DNA from: Candidatus Methanocomedens sp.
GTDB taxonomy: Archaea; Halobacteriota; Methanosarcinia; Methanosarcinales; Methanocomedenaceae
Assembly (NCBI GenBank): GCA_009649835.1
Contig: PYCK01000119.1
Location: 1-9,369 of the forward strand
DNA length: 9,369 nucleotides
Reading direction: 5' to 3'
Part shown: positions 1 to 5,458 of the stretch, one piece after another
How positions within the stretch are numbered: the stretch's first letter is position 1
Layout: the number at the start of each line of letters is the position of its first letter
Translations under genes and position numbers: made by a program
Notes under the pieces: generated by a model
Told to the model about the DNA's origin: nothing
Database searches by the model: none
What the model saw: the letters and a program-made list of their open reading frames with translations, nothing else

Positions 1-13
1 CTTGCCGTAACTC

Positions 14-29
14 ACAAAATACATTTATC
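14..29 (+). promoter_or_regulatory. Candidate BRE/TATA promoter of the endonuclease V gene
   Basis: An A-rich stretch (ACAAAAT, 14-20) followed by CATTTATC (22-29) resembles an archaeal BRE plus TATA box. Its centre lies about 26 bp before the ATG at 52, and no Shine-Dalgarno precedes that ATG. Transcription would therefore begin close to the start codon, giving a leaderless or nearly leaderless mRNA. This rests only on motif and spacing, and the window edge limits the upstream view. Confidence 0.3.
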
Positions 30-51
30 CCCCTACCATATAGAACATGGT

Positions 52-717
52 ATGGACACCACCCTATTCCCCACCGACCTATCCACTCCCTCACTGCTGC
101 GCGCCCAGGAAATAGTCAGGCAGCGGGTCGTCCTGCACAACGACCATGCCGCACCCCGCCTCATAGCAGGTGTGGACCAGGCGTTCATGGAAGATACCAT
201 CATCTCAGGCATTGTGGTGATTGACTTTGAATCCCTGGATGTGGTTGAGGAAGTATACTACACAGGTACTGTGGAGTATCCATATATCCCCACTTTTCTT
301 TCCTTCAGGGAAGGACCGGCCATAATATCAGCATACGATAAACTCCAGCACACACCAGACATCCTGATGGTGGACGGCTGCGGCATCAACCACCCCAGGG
401 GCGCCGGACTTGCCACCCACATTGGCGTTGCGCTGGATGTCCCAACCATAGGGGTGGCCAAGCACATACTGTGCGGAAAAGGGGACGAACCGCTGGAAGT
501 AGGCGATGTCAGCCCCCTGGTCTTTGAGAGCAGGCAGGTGGGATGGCTTATCAAATCCTGCCGCCGGTGCCGTCCCATCGTGGTTGCACCCGGGCACAGG
601 GTTAGCGTGGACGGGGCGCTGGAGATAACAAAGCATATGCTGCGAGGACACAAACTGCCCGAGCCCTGCCTGCTGGCGCATAAGTATGTGAATAATTTGA
701 AGAAAACAATAATGTAA
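52..717 (+). CDS. nfi: Endonuclease V (deoxyinosine 3'-endonuclease)
   Basis: This 221-residue protein has the usual length of endonuclease V, which nicks DNA one base 3' of deoxyinosine to start repair of deaminated adenine. The family motifs appear in order: AGVDQAF (39-45) with the first metal-binding Asp at 42; the PYIP wedge at 77-80 followed by FREGP with Glu 87; MVDGCG with Asp 108; HPRGAGLATH (114-123); PTIGVAK (131-137); APGHRVS (179-185); and LPEPCLLAH ending at His 210. The expected acidic metal ligands (D42, E87, D108) and the C-terminal His are all present, so the enzyme should be active. The ATG at 52 fits the family N-terminus; there is no Shine-Dalgarno, suggesting a leaderless start. 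It stands alone and converges on the Roadblock gene. Family assignment is firm; activity on RNA inosine, known for some homologues, cannot be judged. Confidence 0.95.
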   Translation: MDTTLFPTDLSTPSLLRAQEIVRQRVVLHNDHAAPRLIAGVDQAFMEDTIISGIVVIDFESLDVVEEVYYTGTVEYPYIPTFLSFREGPAIISAYDKLQHTPDILMVDGCGINHPRGAGLATHIGVALDVPTIGVAKHILCGKGDEPLEVGDVSPLVFESRQVGWLIKSCRRCRPIVVAPGHRVSVDGALEITKHMLRGHKLPEPCLLAHKYVNNLKKTIM

Positions 718-779
718 CTTCAGGACATACAGGCTTACATTCTCAGTCCCTTGTTTAAAATGGGAAAGTAAAGTCGGTC

Positions 780-821
780 ACTGCATATCAGTATCTATCA
801 GTATAATACTGCATATCAGTA
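780..821. repeat. Short direct and inverted repeats in a convergent intergenic gap
   Basis: The 14-bp sequence ACTGCATATCAGTA occurs at 780-793 and again at 808-821. TATCAGTA occurs a third time at 796-803. Between the copies lies a 13-bp perfect palindrome, CAGTAT-A-ATACTG (799-811). The block sits between the 3' ends of the convergent endonuclease V and Roadblock genes, so it could act as a bidirectional 3'-end or RNA-processing signal. It could also be a small slippage-generated repeat. No strong T-tract terminator is visible, and the rest of 718-851 holds nothing recognisable. Confidence 0.5.
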
Positions 822-851
822 CAATATCATTATCAAGCCCGTTATCTGTCA

Positions 852-1220
852 TTATTCCAGGATTTTTGATATTTTCCTGCAGGCTTTTTCCATCTCCACG
901 ATCACAAGACCTATATTCATCTCATCCCTGAACAGTGAACTAAGTATTGCGAGTTTACCAGCTTCCATGATTATGGTTATGGCATCAGGGGACCTGATAA
1001 TAAGCATATTTGGCGGATTTTTTTGTATCTCTTCCATAACGGTTTTAGCTGAGCCCATAATAGTTGCCGTATAAGCACCCAAACGTGCTTCAGGTACATT
1101 TTCGGGCACGTCCGAAACCATGACAAGGCCCTGGTTACTTGAAATGACCGATGCTTCGATATCACCGGTATTTTTTAGTTCCTTTAATATCTCAGATAGA
1201 GAATCCTGAATATTTGCCAT
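852..1220 (-). CDS. Roadblock/LC7-domain protein
   Basis: This 122-residue single-domain protein matches the Roadblock/LC7 (MglB-like) family in size and pattern. An N-terminal helix (SLSEILKELKNTGDIEAS, 7-24) is followed by a strand (VISSNQGLVMVSDVP, 25-39), a central helix around 47-66, a strand NMLIIRSPDAITII (71-84), and LAILSSLFRDEMNIGLVIVEM (90-110) before a last helix. Such proteins dimerise and usually regulate small Ras-like GTPases; no GTPase gene lies in this window. The ATG is preceded by TAAGGATC, so the upstream V4R gene's stop codon overlaps the ribosome site and only 5 bp separate the genes. The two are therefore almost certainly co-transcribed and probably translationally coupled. 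The fold is convincing from sequence pattern; the partner and the process regulated are unknown. Confidence 0.8.
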   Translation of the reverse strand: MANIQDSLSEILKELKNTGDIEASVISSNQGLVMVSDVPENVPEARLGAYTATIMGSAKTVMEEIQKNPPNMLIIRSPDAITIIMEAGKLAILSSLFRDEMNIGLVIVEMEKACRKISKILE

Positions 1221-1225
1221 GATCC

Positions 1226-1780
1226 TTATTCTTCCCAGAACTTTGGTTTTATTACAAACCGGCAGACATCATCTCCCATTGCCTGGCAACTGACCTCTTC
1301 GCACACCATGTCTTTTTTATTGAATACCACTTCCATATATCCACACATGAAGCCTTCCAGAAAGTAACAGATCGGAGTGTCGCTTTTCCCTGTATGGGTC
1401 ATAGCCTCAACACTTTTTATTACTGTACAGGTTATCTCCCGTTGGTCATCAGATAATATAATATCTTTCAGAAGTAGCCAGCCATAACGGGTAAATTGTT
1501 GGATGGTGGCGCTGATTATTTCATCAGTTGTTTCACATTCCCACTGCCTGATAACTACAGGCGCGGATTTCTTTCCTGCATTATATCCTGATGTATAGAA
1601 CATTGGTCTGGCGCCTTTTCCCAATGCATCTATCACTCCTTTATGGAGCGATCCGAAAGTTTCTTTTGACATCACTATCACAGGGACACCGCTTATGGTT
1701 ATATCGGCGTTATCATCATCGAATTTGATGAATAACGCCTCATCTATGGTCTTGATAGAATTCACCCCATTAAATTGCAA
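1226..1780 (-). CDS. V4R-domain (small-molecule sensor-like) protein
   Basis: This 184-residue protein is essentially one V4R domain, the fold named for 4-vinyl reductase and found as a ligand-sensing module in XylR/DmpR-type regulators and in stand-alone archaeal proteins. Recognisable parts are GVIDALGKGARPMFYTSGY (48-66), the FLEGFMCGYMEVVF stretch (140-153), and the C-terminal EEVSCQAMGDDVCRFVI (161-177), which carries the paired cysteines C165 and C173 that bind metal in this family. Additional Cys occur at 138, 146 and 160. No DNA-binding or enzymatic domain is attached. The start is a TTG at 1780; no ATG or GTG lies in frame between it and an upstream stop, and no clear Shine-Dalgarno precedes it. 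A later GTG (codon 6) or the ATG at residue 37 would be alternatives. It is paired with the Roadblock gene 5 bp downstream, which suggests a two-part sensing module. Confidence 0.8.
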   Translation of the reverse strand: MQFNGVNSIKTIDEALFIKFDDDNADITISGVPVIVMSKETFGSLHKGVIDALGKGARPMFYTSGYNAGKKSAPVVIRQWECETTDEIISATIQQFTRYGWLLLKDIILSDDQREITCTVIKSVEAMTHTGKSDTPICYFLEGFMCGYMEVVFNKKDMVCEEVSCQAMGDDVCRFVIKPKFWEE

Positions 1781-1813
1781 ATCACAATAAGAGATAGTTG
1801 TATTTTTTAATTG

Positions 1814-1831
1814 AAATGATTATCATTTAAA
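1814..1831 (-). promoter_or_regulatory. Palindromic operator candidate overlapping a TATA-like box upstream of the V4R gene
   Basis: AAATGAT-T-ATCATTT (1814-1828) is a perfect 7-1-7 inverted repeat, with further partial symmetry outside it. On the minus strand the TATA-like TTTAAATG (1824-1831) overlaps it. That would place a transcription start near 1801 and the TTG start of the V4R gene about 20 nt further on. A regulator bound here would block the TATA box or the initiation site, which is a typical archaeal repression layout. The inner AATGAT-N-ATCATT equals the centre of the classical bacterial Fur box, but whether an archaeal Fur or DtxR-like protein recognises it is unknown. Confidence 0.45.
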
Positions 1832-1859
1832 GAAATGTTACTATCTTGACCATCAATTT

Positions 1860-2009
1860 TTACCTGTCTGCACTGTAGTTCAGGCCGCACTCGTTACATA
1901 AGTAAGTGATCACTTCTTTGCCCTTGGTACTTTTCCTGACAGTGGATTCCATCCAGCTGCCGCAGGTGGGACATTTCTGGTCGAACAGGGAATGATCTTG
2001 TTTTTCCAT
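1860..2009 (-). CDS. Small zinc-ribbon protein (49 aa)
   Basis: This short ORF reads from ATG at 2009 to TAA at 1860. It has two knuckles, CPTCG (13-17) and CNECG (38-42), giving a CX2C-X21-CX2C layout that should bind one zinc ion as a zinc ribbon. Basic residues between the knuckles (RKSTKGK, 25-31) and aromatic or aliphatic residues in the second half (VITYLC) fit a nucleic-acid- or protein-binding ribbon. The start is supported by TGAGGGG directly upstream, within the 9 bp that separate it from the HMG-CoA reductase stop codon, so it is very probably co-transcribed and coupled with that gene. It is small enough for standard gene callers to miss. I recognise the fold but not a named family; transcription- or translation-related ribbons are possible, and a link to the mevalonate pathway is only positional. 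Confidence 0.75.
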   Translation of the reverse strand: MEKQDHSLFDQKCPTCGSWMESTVRKSTKGKEVITYLCNECGLNYSADR

Positions 2010-2018
2010 GTCCCCTCA

Positions 2019-3257
2019 TCACCTGCCCATCTGCTTATGTGCCCGCGCCAGGTGTCCTGCAGCCTGGGCACCTATCAGGGATATCTCACCGGCCAGTGCT
2101 GCCGCCCCTATTATCTCGGCAAGTTTTTTAGCATTCGTACCGGGTGGCTCTCCTGCTCCTGCTACTCCCAGCATTTCAAGGCACTCACGCTGGGTGGCAA
2201 TACCTGTACCCCCACCCACCGTACCCACCTGTATGGCAGGCAGCGTCACACTGCAGTACAGGTCGCCTTTATCTGTCAGTTCCATGCTGGTGATCGCACT
2301 GCTGGCCTCCACCACATGGGCCGCATCCTGGCCGCAGGCAAGGTACATGGCTGCAACAATGTTTGCCACATGTGCGTTAAATCCTGTACTTCCTGCCCTG
2401 GCCGAACCCAGCAGGTTCTTCTTGTAATTGACCTTTACCATTGATCCGGGCTCTGTCTTGAGCTTTTGCCCGACCACGTTTTCCGGAATGACCACATCTG
2501 CAATAACAGTCTTTCCCCTGCCCAAAATATTATTGATGGCAGAGGGTTTCTTATCAGTACATACATTACCTGAGAGTGATACCAGTTCCACATCAAGCTG
2601 GCCTGTTATAAAATCGCAAATGGCCTCAGATGCAATGGTTGCCATGTTCATACCCATGGCATCCTTGGTATCGAAGCTGAACCTGAGATATACATTGTTC
2701 CCTGCCACAAAGGGCATCACGTCAAGCAGTTCCCCGAACCTGGTGGTCCCGGATGCCTTTGCCTTCATGGCCTCGAAGTTCCCGGGATCATTGACCCAGT
2801 CAACGAACTCCCTGGCCCGGACCACATCCTTTACTGTGAAAACAGGTGCACGGGTCATGCCGTCATTGAAAATCCTAACATTGGTACCGCCACATGCCGA
2901 GATTACCGAACAGCCCCGGTTAGTGCTGGCTACCAGTGCCCCTTCTGTGGTGGCCAGGGGTAAGTAATAATTCCCGCATGCATATTCACCATTGATAGTA
3001 ACAGGCCCGGCCATTCCAAGAGGTATCTGGATTGCCCCGATCATGTTTTCAATATTGCGTTTTGCAGCTTCTGTTTCATCGATGGAGAATCTGCCCACAT
3101 TATCAAGTTTCGTATCAGTTATGCGCTCTGCCGCTTCTCTCCTTATATCCACTGCTTCTACAACATCCATGAACTGGTCAATGGCATGGAGTTTCATCTC
3201 TCCTTTTACTACCTTTTGTATGATCTCATCTTTTGACAACCCCTTATCATGGTTCAT
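2019..3257 (-). CDS. hmgA: Hydroxymethylglutaryl-CoA reductase, class I (NADPH)
   Basis: This 412-residue enzyme reduces HMG-CoA to mevalonate with 2 NADPH, the committed step toward the isoprenoid chains of archaeal membrane lipids. It matches the soluble class I type: no membrane segments, and length typical of archaeal forms. Motifs in order are ENMIGAIQIPLGMAGP (70-85); ATTEGALVAS with catalytic Glu 105; DAMGMNM (199-205); GNVCTDKKPSAIN with catalytic Lys 236; ACGQDAAHVVEA with catalytic Asp 311; the cofactor loop GTVGGGTG (345-352); and AAGHLARAH with the catalytic His 407 near the end. All four catalytic residues are present, so it should be active. The ATG at 3257 has no Shine-Dalgarno but lies about 27 bp after a TATA box, indicating a leaderless transcript. 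A zinc-ribbon gene follows after 9 bp in the same transcription unit. Confidence 0.97.
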   Translation of the reverse strand: MNHDKGLSKDEIIQKVVKGEMKLHAIDQFMDVVEAVDIRREAAERITDTKLDNVGRFSIDETEAAKRNIENMIGAIQIPLGMAGPVTINGEYACGNYYLPLATTEGALVASTNRGCSVISACGGTNVRIFNDGMTRAPVFTVKDVVRAREFVDWVNDPGNFEAMKAKASGTTRFGELLDVMPFVAGNNVYLRFSFDTKDAMGMNMATIASEAICDFITGQLDVELVSLSGNVCTDKKPSAINNILGRGKTVIADVVIPENVVGQKLKTEPGSMVKVNYKKNLLGSARAGSTGFNAHVANIVAAMYLACGQDAAHVVEASSAITSMELTDKGDLYCSVTLPAIQVGTVGGGTGIATQRECLEMLGVAGAGEPPGTNAKKLAEIIGAAALAGEISLIGAQAAGHLARAHKQMGR

Positions 3258-3280
3258 GCAAATACTGTTATGCAGTAATC

Positions 3281-3293
3281 TATTTAACTTTGG
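3281..3293 (-). promoter_or_regulatory. BRE/TATA promoter of the HMG-CoA reductase gene
   Basis: On the minus strand, CCAAAG (3293-3288) followed directly by TTAAATAG (3287-3280) forms a BRE plus TATA element. Its centre lies about 27 bp before the ATG at 3257. That spacing puts the transcription start at or next to the start codon, consistent with the absence of a Shine-Dalgarno and a leaderless mRNA. Confidence 0.5.
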
Positions 3294-3372
3294 CGAAAAA
3301 CGACATTAGTGATTTTCAGGGATAACTGGAAATGGCTTGAATCAAATAGACTGGCAATTCGACTAAATTAAG

Positions 3373-3380
3373 TATATAAA
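3373..3380 (+). promoter_or_regulatory. TATA box, likely main promoter of the lonB operon
   Basis: TATATAAA lies in an A/T-rich stretch and is a near-consensus archaeal TATA box. Archaeal spacing predicts transcription starting near 3403. This would give an untranslated leader of about 55 nt to the first duplicated GTG and about 110 nt to the lonB GTG at 3514. A second, weaker candidate, ATATTTATA (3420-3428), could initiate near 3450. Apart from these elements, the HMG-CoA reductase promoter and the 55-bp repeat, nothing is recognised in the 256-bp divergent region. Confidence 0.5.
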
Positions 3381-3458
3381 CAAATAAGCAGATACAAGGA
3401 TATAGAAAAAACGCATAGCATATTTATACAATACATAATTATATTTAAGGAGAATAAC

Positions 3459-3503
3459 GTGGCAGATACTAATAACAATGATTCAATGCATAATTATATT
3501 TAA
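3459..3503 (+). CDS. Upstream mini-ORF (14 codons) created by the duplication
   Basis: The first repeat copy keeps AAGGAG (3447-3452), a 6-nt spacer and a GTG start, identical to the true lonB initiation site. It encodes MADTNNNDSMHNYI and stops at TAA 3501-3503. The first nine residues equal those of LonB, after which the 55-bp period shifts the frame. The stop overlaps the AAGGAG of lonB, so ribosomes ending here would finish on or beside the lonB ribosome site. If translated, it could couple or dampen lonB expression; the peptide itself probably has no function. Whether it is translated is inference. Confidence 0.4.
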   Translation: MADTNNNDSMHNYI

Positions 3504-3507
3504 GGAG
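3502..3507 (+). promoter_or_regulatory. Ribosome binding site deciding the lonB start
   Basis: AAGGAG with a 6-nt spacer precedes the GTG at 3514. This pairing marks GTG 3514 as the lonB start rather than the in-frame ATG at 3478, which has no ribosome site and lies inside the first repeat copy. The first two bases of this site are also the last two of the mini-ORF stop codon. Confidence 0.8.
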
Positions 3508-3513
3508 AATAAC

Positions 3514-5445
3514 GTGGCAGATACTAATAACAATGATTCCGGATCCACTGATGACGTTCTGGGTGGACTTGATATTAAATCCACCGCCGATGTCCAGGTT
3601 CCTGAGGCCCTGATCGACCAGGTGATAGGCCAGGAACATGCAGTGGAAGTAGTAAAAAAGGCGGCCACACAGCGGCGGCATGTTATGATGCTGGGTACAC
3701 CTGGTACCGGCAAGTCAATGCTGGCCAAGGCCATGGCAGATCTTCTGCCAAAAGAAGAATTGCAGGATGTCCTGGTATATAATAATCCTGAGGACAACAA
3801 TACACCTAAGATCAGGGTAGTGCCTGCCGGTAAGGGCAAGGAGATAGTGGACGCCCACAAACTGGAAGCAAGAAAACGGATGCAAGCCCGCAACATGTTC
3901 ATCATGATATTCGTGTTCGGCATAATTATCTACGCATTTTATACCGGAACGCTGATCTGGGGTATCATTGCTGCCATACTGATCTTCATGGTCATGCGCC
4001 AGTTCATGCCAAAAGAAGAGGCATACATACCAAAACTCCTGGTATCCAATGCAGATAAGGAAAAAGCCGCATACGTGGATGCCACAGGTGCACATGCCGG
4101 TTCCCTGCTGGGTGATGTGAGGCATGACCCTTTCCAGAGCGGAGGCCTGGAAACCCCTGCCCATGACAGGGTGGAAGGCGGAGCCATACATAAGGCGCAT
4201 AAAGGTGTGCTGTTCATAGACGAGATCAATACCCTTGGGCTGGAATCCCAGCAGAACCTGCTGACAGCCCTGCAGGAGAAAGAATTTTCCATCACAGGCC
4301 AGAGTGAGCGTTCTTCAGGTGCGATGGTAAAGACAGAACCTGTTCCATGCGATTTCACCATGGTCACTGCCGGTAACCTTGATGCCTTAAGGGGAATGCA
4401 CCCGGCACTGCGTTCAAGGATCAAGGGTTACGGTTACGAGGTCTACATGAGCGATACCATCCCTGACAATAGCGAGAACAGGCAAAAACTTGTCAGGTTC
4501 GTGGCACAGGAAGTGCTAAGGGATGGTAAAATACCCCATTTTGACAGTAGTGCCACAAAAGAGATCATCCTGGAAGCAAGGCGCCGGGCAGGCAGAAAAG
4601 GACACCTAACCCTGAAACTGAGGGACCTGGGCGGTCTTGTCAGGGTTGCGGGTGATATTGCGCACTCTGAAAATGCTGATATGACACTCGCAGAACATGT
4701 GCTTAAGGCAAAGAGCATTGCCAGGTCTGTGGAACAGCAGCTCGCCGACCAGTACCTTGAACGGAGAAAGGATTACAAAATGTTCGAACAGGAAGGCAGC
4801 CAGGTGGGAAGGGTTAACGGCCTTGCTGTTATGGGAAGCGATTCCGGGATCATGCTTCCGATAATGGCAGAGGTGACGCCTGCCCAGTCCAGTTTAGAAG
4901 GCCGGATAATAGCTACTGGTATGCTCAAGAAGATCGCCAGGGAAGCTGTTGATAATGTATCAGCCCTGATCAAGAAGGTGAGTGGCAAAGACACCAGGTC
5001 AATGGATGTACATATCCAGTTCATCGGTACCTATGAAGGGGTGGAAGGCGACAGTGCATCCATCAGTATAGCTACTGCGGTGCTGTCAGCTTTCGAGAAC
5101 ATTCCGGTTGACCAGTCAGTGGCCATGACCGGGTCCCTGTCAGTAAGGGGTGACGTGCTTCCTATTGGCGGAGTAACCTACAAGATAGAGGCTGCGGCCC
5201 AGGCTGGTATCAAGACCGTGATCATACCCAGATCAAACATGGGTGATGTCATGATCGAGGATGAATACAAGGACAAGATCGAGATCGTCCCTGTGAGCAA
5301 TATCACCGAGGTACTGGAGAAAAGCCTTATCGGGCCTGAAAAGAAAGACCTGATCAAGATCATAAAAAAATCATACGCCTTTCCCAAGCTGAACCTGGGC
5401 CTGACTGATAATATTCCAGGGTCACTGGTGCCGGTACATCAATAG
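3514..5445 (+). CDS. lonB: Archaeal membrane-anchored ATP-dependent protease LonB
   Basis: From the GTG at 3514 this is a 643-residue protein with the archaeal LonB layout: an AAA+ ATPase domain interrupted by a membrane hairpin, then a C-terminal Lon protease domain, with no bacterial-type N-domain. Walker A is GTPGTGKS (61-68). Two hydrophobic segments at about 128-145 and 148-163 anchor it to the cell membrane. Walker B is GVLFIDE (231-237), and the arginine-bearing HPALRSRI lies at 296-303. The proteolytic dyad is Ser 514 in EGDSAS and Lys 557 in GGVTYK, 43 residues apart as in known LonB enzymes. It should degrade misfolded and regulatory proteins at the cytoplasmic face of the membrane. 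It opens an operon with tldD, tldE and a glycosyltransferase-like gene. The start lies in a 55-bp tandem duplication. An in-frame ATG at 3478 would add 12 residues (MIQCIIIFKENN) but lacks a Shine-Dalgarno. Confidence 0.96.
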   Translation: MADTNNNDSGSTDDVLGGLDIKSTADVQVPEALIDQVIGQEHAVEVVKKAATQRRHVMMLGTPGTGKSMLAKAMADLLPKEELQDVLVYNNPEDNNTPKIRVVPAGKGKEIVDAHKLEARKRMQARNMFIMIFVFGIIIYAFYTGTLIWGIIAAILIFMVMRQFMPKEEAYIPKLLVSNADKEKAAYVDATGAHAGSLLGDVRHDPFQSGGLETPAHDRVEGGAIHKAHKGVLFIDEINTLGLESQQNLLTALQEKEFSITGQSERSSGAMVKTEPVPCDFTMVTAGNLDALRGMHPALRSRIKGYGYEVYMSDTIPDNSENRQKLVRFVAQEVLRDGKIPHFDSSATKEIILEARRRAGRKGHLTLKLRDLGGLVRVAGDIAHSENADMTLAEHVLKAKSIARSVEQQLADQYLERRKDYKMFEQEGSQVGRVNGLAVMGSDSGIMLPIMAEVTPAQSSLEGRIIATGMLKKIAREAVDNVSALIKKVSGKDTRSMDVHIQFIGTYEGVEGDSASISIATAVLSAFENIPVDQSVAMTGSLSVRGDVLPIGGVTYKIEAAAQAGIKTVIIPRSNMGDVMIEDEYKDKIEIVPVSNITEVLEKSLIGPEKKDLIKIIKKSYAFPKLNLGLTDNIPGSLVPVHQ

Positions 5446-5458
5446 GCAGGGATATACT

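Larger units (their letters stand above)
3429..3539 (+). repeat. 55-bp tandem duplication of the lonB translation-initiation region
   Basis: Positions 3429-3483 are repeated at 3484-3538 with a period of 55 bp and one mismatch (A at 3433, G at 3488). The match extends one base further, to 3539. Each copy carries an AT-rich stretch (CATAATTATATTTA), the Shine-Dalgarno AAGGAG, a GTG start codon and the first nine codons of lonB. The near identity implies a recent event. Because 55 is not a multiple of 3, the first copy is not in frame with lonB. Confidence 0.95.

Noticed and set aside
718..851. Further genes or a tRNA in the convergent gap
   Set aside because: Short frames stop quickly (for example ATGGGAAAGTAA) and no cloverleaf or motif is apparent.
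1992..2967. Two long open frames on the + strand (1992-2444 and 2428-2967)
   Set aside because: They lie entirely or almost entirely antisense to the HMG-CoA reductase gene, whose catalytic motifs are all intact. The translations show no recognisable motif and simply mirror its codon pattern.
3429..3539. Interpretation of the 55-bp repeat as a CRISPR array or attachment site
   Set aside because: The two units are directly adjacent without a spacer and contain the start of a gene. No integrase, cas gene or mobile element is nearby.
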